Positions 1 to 5,184 of a DNA stretch of 12,316 nucleotides are shown one piece after another. The DNA lies in contig JAFRMM010000029.1 of the NCBI GenBank assembly GCA_017430675.1, forward strand, positions 1 to 12,316. The letters are read 5' to 3'. The DNA comes from Prevotella sp. (GTDB taxonomy: Bacteria; Bacteroidota; Bacteroidia; Bacteroidales; Bacteroidaceae). The translations under genes and the position numbers were made by a program. The stretch's first letter is position 1. The number at the start of each line of letters is the position of its first letter. Below the pieces are notes generated by a model. The model was not told where the DNA came from, searched no databases, and worked only from the letters and a program-made list of their open reading frames with translations.

Positions 1-157
1 GCCCACACCGACGCCAGAGCCGCCCACCGCCATTGACGAGGTGGAGGCTTCTGCCGACAGCCACGCCCAGTGGTACACCATCAACGGCCAGCGGATAGGC
101 CCGCCCACCAGGAAAGGCCTCTATATCAAGGATGGCAAGAAAGTGGTGATCAGATAA
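1..157 (+). CDS. C-terminal end of a secreted or surface protein (partial)
   Basis: Only the last 51 codons are present; the frame begins at base 2 and stops with TAA at 155-157. The visible part starts with a Pro/Thr-rich stretch (PTPTPEPP), typical of an extracellular linker. It then ends in a short module reading WYTINGQRIGPP, then GLYIKDGKKVVIR. Modules of this type (aromatic, NGQR, Gly-hydrophobic-Tyr-Ile, GKKVV) lie at the extreme C-terminus of many exported Prevotella and Bacteroides proteins and resemble shortened type IX secretion sorting domains. From this I infer an exported or surface-anchored protein. The catalytic or binding part lies outside the window, so its function cannot be named. 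It converges on the DUF5020 gene and shares a terminator with it. Confidence 0.8.
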   Translation, partial: PTPTPEPPTAIDEVEASADSHAQWYTINGQRIGPPTRKGLYIKDGKKVVIR

Positions 158-161
158 AAAG

Positions 162-194
162 AAGAAATCCCGCCAGTGCTTGGCGGGATTTCTT
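162..194. terminator. Bidirectional intrinsic terminator between convergent genes
   Basis: A perfect inverted repeat has 14-bp arms (162-175 and 181-194) around a 5-base loop. Its GC core is TCCCGCCA/TGGCGGGA and its outer pairs are A/T rich. It sits between the plus-strand gene ending at 157 and the minus-strand gene ending at 200. On the minus strand the stem is followed by a run of five T (complement of 156-160), a good U-tract. On the plus strand the T-rich right arm itself (ATTTCTT) would serve. The core resembles a palindrome inside lpxB (2822-2851). Confidence 0.8.
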
Positions 195-199
195 GTTGA

Positions 200-928
200 T
201 CAGAAGTTATACTTAAAGGCCAGCGTCGGGTTGATGAAGAACGACTTGTCGTTATAGAAGTTATAGATAAAGTTATTGCTGACCTCTATCTCGGAGCCGA
301 AACTGATGTGCGGCGTGATATTATACCAGATCTGAGGCTCTGTGAGGATGACGAGCATGCCATGCCCCTCCTTTCCTGCACGCCAGTTCTCGCCGCGCCA
401 GAAATCGATGAAGCCGGAGAAGGTGCCCTTGCCACCTGCAAAGTTGATACCCCAGACACCTGTCAGTTGCACACTGTTATAGGCCCTGGTGGTGTCGTAA
501 CTCTTGAAGAAACGCTTGTAGAGCAACTGCACTGACCAGGTCTTCGAGAAGTCGGCGGTGTGGCCGTTGTAGGCGGCACCGAGCAGGGCAGCCTGCTGGA
601 AACTGCCAGCGGCCTCACTCAAGCCACCGTCATACTCGATATGGGCGGCGATGGGTGACTGCTTGCCGAGGTTGAACTCACGGGAGATCTCGGTGTAGGC
701 ACTCTTGAAGAACTTACGACTGAGGTCGAGATCGACAAAATAGTACCAAGAGCCCAGATTGTCGGCCTTGAACTGTTCGACGGTGATGGTGACCTTCTGG
801 CGGCCAGCCTCCTCGTCAGGATAGATGTTACGCCCGAAGTCGTAATGGAACTGGATGTTCTGCGCATCCGCACTGATGGCGGCTACCGCCAACAGCGCAA
901 AGAAAAGAATCCTTTTCATAATGGTCAT
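200..928 (-). CDS. DUF5020 family outer-membrane protein, possible nucleoside channel
   Basis: The protein has 242 residues with a clear signal peptide: basic MKR, hydrophobic core to about residue 18, likely cleavage after A22 just before Gln. The mature part has alternating aromatic/hydrophobic strands (FHYDFG, YYFVDLDL, TFSGFIDFWRG, PQIWYNITPHISFGSEIE) and ends in Phe, as outer-membrane beta-barrels do. The order of motifs matches what I remember of DUF5020, a Bacteroidales family resembling the Tsx nucleoside channel. The gene follows the purine permease by 14 bp, so co-transcription is likely and purine or nucleoside passage across the outer membrane is a reasonable inference. No Shine-Dalgarno helps choose the start; an in-frame ATG at 919 (MKRILFF) is an equally good or better alternative. 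Family call is fairly sure; substrate is unproven. Confidence 0.8.
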   Translation of the reverse strand: MTIMKRILFFALLAVAAISADAQNIQFHYDFGRNIYPDEEAGRQKVTITVEQFKADNLGSWYYFVDLDLSRKFFKSAYTEISREFNLGKQSPIAAHIEYDGGLSEAAGSFQQAALLGAAYNGHTADFSKTWSVQLLYKRFFKSYDTTRAYNSVQLTGVWGINFAGGKGTFSGFIDFWRGENWRAGKEGHGMLVILTEPQIWYNITPHISFGSEIEVSNNFIYNFYNDKSFFINPTLAFKYNF

Positions 929-942
929 TTTTTAAAGAGGTA

Positions 943-2253
943 TTAATAAATCACGTATTTCAACAGGAAGAAGGCGGACAGGATATACATCACGACGGAG
1001 ATCTCCCGATACCGGCCTGTCATGGCCTTCACCAGCACGTAGGAGAGCATGCCGAGTACGATACCCTCGGAGATGCTGGCCGTGAAGGGCATCATCACGA
1101 TGGTGACAAAGCAGGGGACGATCTCGGTGAAGTCGTCGAAGTCGATCTTCGTGATGGTACGCATCATCAGCACGCCCACCAGCACCAGGGCACTGGTTGT
1201 TGCTGCCGACGGGATCATCAGGAAGAGCGGTGAGAAGAACAGGGCCATGAGGAAGAGCAGGGCGACGGTCAGCGAGGTGAGGCCCGTACGTCCGCCCTCG
1301 GCGATGCCCGTGGTGCTCTCCACGTATGTGGTCACTGTAGAGGTACCGCAGAGGGCACCCACGGTCGTTCCGATGGCATCGGCCATCAGCGCACGGTTCA
1401 GTCCGTGGATGCGGCCCGTCTTCGGATCAGCCATGCCCGCACTGGTGGCAGCGCCGATGATAGAGCCTAAGGTGTCGAAGAGGTCCATGAAGAGCAGGAC
1501 AAGCACCACGATGTAATACTCCACATCAAAGGTGATGAGACAACTGAAATCGAGATGGAAGGCGATGGGCGCCAATGATTGGGGGACACTGATGAGCGAG
1601 AATTCCTCCGGTATCTGTGTCACGCCAAATGGGATGCCTATCAATGTCATGGCAATGATGGTGTAGAACAGGGCTCCGCGGACCTTGAGCGCCATCAGGG
1701 CTGCACCCACCAGCATACCCACCATCGCCAAGACAGATGTCGCCGTCCAGGGCCCCAGAGCGGTCATGGTGGAACCACTGGCCACGATCACGCCACCGTT
1801 CTTCAGACCGACATAGGCGATGAAGAGACCGATACCCACGGAGATGGAGTAGCGCAGGTTGATGGGAATGGCATTGACGATGGCCTCGCGTACCCTGAAT
1901 ATCGTGAGGAGGATGAAGATAACACCCTCGACACAGACGGCAGCCAGCGCCTGCTGCCAGGTATAGCCCATCATGATGACGAGTGTGTAGGCGAAGAAGG
2001 CATTCAGTCCCATGCCTGGTGCCAATGCAAACGGCAGTTTGGCATAGAAGGCCATCACCAGCGTAGCGACAACTGCGGAAATCACAGTGGCAGAGAACAG
2101 GGCCCCTTTGTCCATGCCCGTCTCACTCAGGATCAGCGGGTTGACGGCGAGGATATAGGATATGGTCAGGAACGTGGTCAGTCCCGCCATCATCTCCACC
2201 TTCACGGAGTGTCTGGCCGGATCAAAGCCCTGCAAGGCAAGGAATTTGTTCAT
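943..2253 (-). CDS. NCS2 family purine permease (AzgA type: adenine, hypoxanthine or guanine)
   Basis: This 436-residue inner-membrane protein has about a dozen hydrophobic segments. It carries the AzgA/PbuG-branch signatures of the NCS2 nucleobase transporters: the N-terminal GFDPARHSVKVE followed by MAGLTTFLTISYILAVNP, APGMGLNAFFAYT at residues 78-90, FDTLG at 259-263, and the GTSTVTTYVESTTGIAEGGRTG region at about 303-324. Members import purine bases by proton symport. Length is normal and no key segment is missing. Its ATG overlaps the lpxB stop (ATGA, 2250-2253), indicating translational coupling, and the DUF5020 gene follows 14 bp downstream. The family branch favours adenine, guanine or hypoxanthine over uracil or xanthine, but the exact base cannot be told from sequence alone. 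Confidence 0.92.
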   Translation of the reverse strand: MNKFLALQGFDPARHSVKVEMMAGLTTFLTISYILAVNPLILSETGMDKGALFSATVISAVVATLVMAFYAKLPFALAPGMGLNAFFAYTLVIMMGYTWQQALAAVCVEGVIFILLTIFRVREAIVNAIPINLRYSISVGIGLFIAYVGLKNGGVIVASGSTMTALGPWTATSVLAMVGMLVGAALMALKVRGALFYTIIAMTLIGIPFGVTQIPEEFSLISVPQSLAPIAFHLDFSCLITFDVEYYIVVLVLLFMDLFDTLGSIIGAATSAGMADPKTGRIHGLNRALMADAIGTTVGALCGTSTVTTYVESTTGIAEGGRTGLTSLTVALLFLMALFFSPLFLMIPSAATTSALVLVGVLMMRTITKIDFDDFTEIVPCFVTIVMMPFTASISEGIVLGMLSYVLVKAMTGRYREISVVMYILSAFFLLKYVIY

Positions 2254-3368
2254 ACAGGTTGATTATTTAAGAGTTGATACATGATTCTCGCAGCATTGTC
2301 GGGCGCGTTCCCGTCACTCAGAATACGCCGCACATCGGCATAGCCATCGAGCATGCGGACACGGTCTGCTCCGTCAAGTATTTTCATCAGTTCCTCTCTG
2401 ATGTTCCCCACCGTGAAGGTGTCGGCCACCAGTTCCGTCACCACCTCGCGGTTGGCAATGAGGTTTACCAGTGAGATATACTTCACGCTCAGCACTTTCT
2501 TACGCAGCCAACCGATCAGTCCGGGCAGCGGTGTCTTGTAGCATACCACCTGCGGCACATCGAAGAGGGCCGTCTCCAGCGTGGCGGTGCCACTGGTGAC
2601 AAGGGCGGCATGGGCCTTCGCCAGCAGGGCGTAGGTCTGGTTATAGACAATCTGGATGCCAGTGCCTTCGAGGAACTGCGCATAGTAAGCCTCATCGATG
2701 CCCGGCGCCCCTGCCACGACAAACTGGTACTGGGGGAAGGCTTTCGCCACCTCGATCATCGCGGGGAGGTTGTCCTTGATCTCCTGTTTCCGCGAGCCCG
2801 CCAGCAGGGCGATCGTTTTTCCAGCCTTCCCGCCAGTCGGCGGGAAGGCTGAAAGATAATCGCGCACTTCATTCATCGTGGGATTACCGACGTAGTGGAT
2901 GGGATAATGGTGCTTCTTCTCGAAGAAATCCACCTCGAAGGGCAGGATGGAGAAGAGTTCATCCACATCGCGCTTGATATTCTTGATGCGGTACTCCTTC
3001 CACGCCCAGATCTTCGGAGAGATATAGTAATAGACGGGACAGATGGCCTCGGCCTTCACGTATTTGGCGATGCCGAGGTTGAAACCAGGATAATCCACGA
3101 GGATCACCACGTCGGGCTTCCACGAGGCAATATCCTGCTTACACATCCTCATGTTCCGCAGGATGGTGGGCAGGTGCAACAGCACGGGGATGAAGCCCAT
3201 ATAGGCCAGTTCCTTATAATGTCGCACACGGGTGCCGCCCTCGGCCGTCATCAGGTCGCCGCCAAAGAAACGGAACGCCGCCTCTTTGTCAATTCCTTTC
3301 AACGACCGCATCAGGCGCGATGCATGGAGGTCGCCCGAGGCTTCACCGACTATAAGATAATACCGCAT
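2250..3368 (-). CDS. lpxB: Lipid-A-disaccharide synthase LpxB
   Basis: LpxB is a GT19 glycosyltransferase at the inner membrane. It joins UDP-2,3-diacylglucosamine and lipid X to make the lipid A disaccharide. The 372-residue protein starts with YLIVGEASGDLHA, the family's N-terminal signature. It then has RFFGGDLM (33-40), VILVDYPGFN (88-97), YYISPKIWAWK (114-124), GNPTMNEV (161-168), IALLAGSRKQEI (186-197) and VTSGTATLE (257-265) near the sugar-nucleotide site. Length is usual. Residues 173-184 (SAFPPTGGKAGK) are encoded largely by a perfect palindrome and look like repeat-derived filler in the linker before the ALLAGSR strand. The gene is upstream of, and overlaps by 4 bases, the permease gene. 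It lies downstream of surE across a gap filled by an 8-bp tandem repeat. Confidence 0.96.
   Translation of the reverse strand: MRYYLIVGEASGDLHASRLMRSLKGIDKEAAFRFFGGDLMTAEGGTRVRHYKELAYMGFIPVLLHLPTILRNMRMCKQDIASWKPDVVILVDYPGFNLGIAKYVKAEAICPVYYYISPKIWAWKEYRIKNIKRDVDELFSILPFEVDFFEKKHHYPIHYVGNPTMNEVRDYLSAFPPTGGKAGKTIALLAGSRKQEIKDNLPAMIEVAKAFPQYQFVVAGAPGIDEAYYAQFLEGTGIQIVYNQTYALLAKAHAALVTSGTATLETALFDVPQVVCYKTPLPGLIGWLRKKVLSVKYISLVNLIANREVVTELVADTFTVGNIREELMKILDGADRVRMLDGYADVRRILSDGNAPDNAARIMYQLLNNQPV
2822..2851. repeat. Perfect palindrome inside lpxB coding sequence
   Basis: The inverted repeat has 13-bp arms (2822-2834 and 2839-2851) around the loop AGTC. The core reads TTCCCGCC-AGTC-GGCGGGAA. 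It lies fully inside lpxB and encodes most of AFPPTGGKAG, so the reading frame is kept. No T-run follows it in the direction of lpxB transcription (minus strand shows GGAAAAACG), so it is not a terminator. The bases TCCCGCCAGT are shared with the terminator at 162-194. In the mRNA it could form a strong hairpin. Confidence 0.85.
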
Positions 3369-3444
3369 TAGACAATTAGACCATTAGACAGTTAGACCAT
3401 TAGACAGTTAGACATTTAGACAATTAGACATTTAGACGGTTAGG
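3368..3444. repeat. 8-bp tandem repeat array (TTAGACNN) between surE and lpxB
   Basis: Nine consecutive units of TTAGAC plus two variable bases start at 3368, 3376, 3384 and so on to 3432, followed by a diverged tenth unit (TTAGG at 3440). The variable dinucleotides are AA, CA, AG, CA, AG, AT, AA, AT and GG. The array fills the whole surE-lpxB gap. It begins on the first base of the lpxB start codon and extends into the last codons of surE (Leu-Thr-Val-stop). On the coding strand each unit is GTCTAA. The period is not a multiple of three, so TAA stops occur in all three frames within any three units. Confidence 0.92.
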
Positions 3445-4289
3445 TTCCAGGAGTGGATGAGGTCGAGGGCGGAATAGGCGGTGACGTCGATCTGCGTCGG
3501 TGTGATGGCCACATAGCCGTGCGTCAAGGCCCAGTTGTCGGTATCTTCCGCCGAAGGCTCGTCGTTGGTATAACTGCCCACCATCCACCAGTAGTCGTAG
3601 CCGCGGGGATGATGGCACTTGGTGACTTCGTTGCCCCAGGTGCCCTTGGCCATCCGGCAGACTTTTACGCCGTTATAGGGTTTCCTAGGACTCCTAGGAT
3701 CTCCTAGGGGATTCCTAGGATTTCCTAGGATTAGGGGGAAATTCACATTCAGGCAGACGCCGAGGGGGAGGCCCTCTTCGAGGACTTTCACGGTAATCTC
3801 CCGGATTAGGAGGCGCAGCGGCTCGAAATCCGCATCCTCCCGATGGTCGCAGAGGGAGAAGGCCACGGAGGGGATATACTTCATGCAGCCCTCGATGGTG
3901 ATGCCCATCGTACCGCTGTAATGGGCATTCACGGAGGCGTTGTCACCGTGGTTGATACCGCCGATAACCATGTCGGGCTTCCGCGGGACGATCTCCGCCA
4001 GGGCCATCTTCACACAATCCACGGGCGTGCCGTTGCAGGACCAGATCTCGACAACCCTCTCGTGCTCCCCCTCAGAGGGGGAGGATACAGGAAAGGTGCG
4101 CCGCTCCCGTAGTTGGAGGCGGAGGGGGGTGGTGGCAGAGAAAGCACAGGAGAAACCGCTACAGGCTGATTCCGGTGCACAGACGATGATGTCACCGTAG
4201 TCGGACAGCATCTCCACCAGACAGTTGATGCCCTTTGCCTGATAGCCGTCATCGTTGGAAATAAGTAGTAATGGTCGTTTAATTTCCAT
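3432..4289 (-). CDS. surE: 5'/3'-nucleotidase SurE (survival protein)
   Basis: SurE is a cytoplasmic metal-dependent phosphatase that removes phosphate from nucleoside monophosphates. The metal-site motifs are present: LLISNDDGYQAKGI with Asp13-Asp14, APESACSG with Ser44, and GGINHGDN with Asn113, followed by HYSGTMG and SGTP-like NGTPVDC. I start at ATG 4289 (MEIKRPLLLISNDDG), giving 285 residues. The longer open frame to 4394 would begin upstream of a good promoter box at 4311-4318 and adds 35 residues not seen in the family. At about 285 residues it is longer than the usual 250-260, and the excess is explained by two repeat-derived stretches. One, about residues 63-78, contains SPSEGEHE; the other, about 186-206, reads LILGNPRNPLGDPRSPRKPY. 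The second lies between NVNFP and GVKVCRMAKG, normally separated by a few residues. The gene leads the surE-lpxB-permease-DUF5020 block. Confidence 0.95.
   Translation of the reverse strand: MEIKRPLLLISNDDGYQAKGINCLVEMLSDYGDIIVCAPESACSGFSCAFSATTPLRLQLRERRTFPVSSPSEGEHERVVEIWSCNGTPVDCVKMALAEIVPRKPDMVIGGINHGDNASVNAHYSGTMGITIEGCMKYIPSVAFSLCDHREDADFEPLRLLIREITVKVLEEGLPLGVCLNVNFPLILGNPRNPLGDPRSPRKPYNGVKVCRMAKGTWGNEVTKCHHPRGYDYWWMVGSYTNDEPSAEDTDNWALTHGYVAITPTQIDVTAYSALDLIHSWNLTV
3684..3729. repeat. Array of five CCTAGG palindromes read in frame through surE
   Basis: CCTAGG occurs at 3684, 3693, 3703, 3714 and 3724, mostly inside a TCCTAGGA context, with degenerate edges (TATAGGG near 3674, TTAGGGG near 3731). 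Spacings are 9, 10, 11 and 10 bases, so the array is not codon-periodic. On the coding strand the units are read as CTA-GG or CCT-AGG, never in the frame that would expose TAG. They produce the Asn/Pro/Arg/Gly-rich stretch at SurE residues 186-206. Confidence 0.9.
4065..4083. repeat. GC-rich palindrome (CTCCCCCTC/GAGGGGGAG) inside surE
   Basis: Perfect 9-bp arms flank a single central base. It encodes SPSEGE in SurE, within a stretch that makes the segment between the PLRL and NGTPVDC motifs about a dozen residues longer than I expect for the family. From memory, CTCCCCCTC-type palindromes are common interspersed repeats in Bacteroidota genomes. The flanking GGAGGCGGAGGGGGGT at 4114-4129 may belong to the same element, giving about 65 bp in total. 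Confidence 0.75.
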
Positions 4290-4310
4290 AAAATATGAAC
4301 TATTTGACTG

Positions 4311-4318
4311 CAAAAGTA
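4311..4318 (-). promoter_or_regulatory. Probable -7 box of the surE promoter
   Basis: On the minus strand these bases read TACTTTTG, an exact match to the Bacteroidota primary-sigma -7 consensus TAnnTTTG. Transcription would start some seven bases downstream, leaving a very short leader before ATG 4289. It therefore excludes the longer surE open frame starting at 4394. I see no convincing -33 TTTG at the expected distance. Confidence 0.65.
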
Positions 4319-4360
4319 CGAAAAAAGGTTTAAATGAACGGATTTCTCGGCGAAAATATG

Positions 4361-4368
4361 TAACTTTG
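4361..4368 (+). promoter_or_regulatory. Probable -7 box of the parA operon promoter
   Basis: TAACTTTG matches TAnnTTTG exactly and is followed by GC, as is common in this phylum. It lies about 42 bases before the parA ATG at 4411, giving a leader of roughly 35 bases. It is back to back with the surE promoter box, with about 42 bases between the two. No clear -33 element is visible. No other match was seen in the gaps of the downstream operon, so this may drive parA through rel. Confidence 0.6.
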
Positions 4369-4410
4369 CGCTCAAATTTCTCATTTATACACAAGATTAG
4401 TTAGAAAGAA

Positions 4411-5175
4411 ATGGGTAAGATTATTGCATTGGCAAACCAGAAGGGCGGCGTGGGAAAGACCACGACAACCATCAACCTGGCCGCCTCACTCGCCACCTTG
4501 GAAAAGACAGTACTGGTGGTAGATGCTGACCCGCAGGCAAATGCCTCCAGCGGTTTGGGCGTCGATATCACGGAAGTGGAGTGTTCCTTATACGAATGTA
4601 TCATCAACGGGACAGACGTTCACGAAGCCGTCTATACGACGGACATCGAAGGTCTGGACATCATCCCCAGCCATATCGACCTGGTGGGAGCAGAGATAGA
4701 GATGCTGAACCTGGACGACAGGGAGAAGGTTATCAAGAATCTGCTGGAACCTGTCCGTAACGAGTATGACTATATCCTCATCGACTGTTCCCCGTCGCTG
4801 GGCCTCATCACGGTGAACGCCCTGACGGCTGCAGACTCCGTGATCATCCCCGTGCAGTGCGAGTACTTCGCCCTCGAGGGCATCAGCAAGTTGCTCAACA
4901 CCATTAAAATCATCAAGAACAAGTTGAACCAGCGCCTGGAGATCGAAGGGTTCCTGTTGACGATGTTCGACAGCCGTCTGCGTCTGGCCAACCAGATCTA
5001 CGACGAGGTGAAACGCCACTTCCAAGAACTGGTGTTCAAGACCGTCATCCAGCGTAACGTCAAACTCTCCGAGGCTCCCAGCCACGGTCTGCCTGTCATC
5101 CTGTACGACGCCGACTCCACGGGCAGCAAGAACCACCTGGCTCTGGCTAAGGAAATCATACACAGAAACAAATAA
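4411..5175 (+). CDS. parA: Chromosome-partitioning ATPase ParA (Soj)
   Basis: ParA is a deviant-Walker ATPase that binds DNA non-specifically as an ATP dimer and moves ParB-bound origins. The 254-residue protein has the deviant P-loop KGGVGKTTTT at 11-20 with the signature lysine, the Walker A' VVDADPQANAS with Asp40, Walker B ILIDCSPSLG with Asp125, and a C-terminal QRNVKLSEAPS motif (214-224) typical of chromosomal Soj proteins. There is no N-terminal helix-turn-helix, so it is the short chromosomal type rather than the long plasmid type. It is the first gene of the plus-strand operon, and parB follows nine bases after its stop. The ATG at 4411 is preceded by an A-rich AGAAAG sequence instead of a strong Shine-Dalgarno, usual for this phylum. 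Confidence 0.97.
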   Translation: MGKIIALANQKGGVGKTTTTINLAASLATLEKTVLVVDADPQANASSGLGVDITEVECSLYECIINGTDVHEAVYTTDIEGLDIIPSHIDLVGAEIEMLNLDDREKVIKNLLEPVRNEYDYILIDCSPSLGLITVNALTAADSVIIPVQCEYFALEGISKLLNTIKIIKNKLNQRLEIEGFLLTMFDSRLRLANQIYDEVKRHFQELVFKTVIQRNVKLSEAPSHGLPVILYDADSTGSKNHLALAKEIIHRNK

Positions 5176-5184
5176 CCAAAAACT

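Noticed and set aside
1579..2262. A 227-codon plus-strand open frame inside the permease gene
   Set aside because: Its translation is His/Gln/Gly/Asp-rich, the typical shadow of a membrane protein gene, with no recognisable fold.
2822..2851. The lpxB palindrome as an intrinsic terminator
   Set aside because: It lies mid-gene, and no T-run follows it in the direction of lpxB transcription; the T-run at 2816-2820 is on the wrong side for either strand.
3368..3444. TTAGACNN array considered as a CRISPR array or telomere-like repeat
   Set aside because: Units are 8 bp with 2-bp variable parts, far too short for repeat-spacer structure, and no cas gene is near. The TTAG resemblance to telomere units is coincidental in an internal chromosomal site.
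3660..3740. A frameshift or broken surE caused by the CCTAGG array
   Set aside because: The frame is open across the array and the conserved motifs on both sides are in the same frame, so the gene appears intact.
4290..4394. N-terminal extension of SurE by 35 residues
   Set aside because: It contains the probable promoter box, is not like any SurE N-terminus, and the family start motif follows the ATG at 4289.
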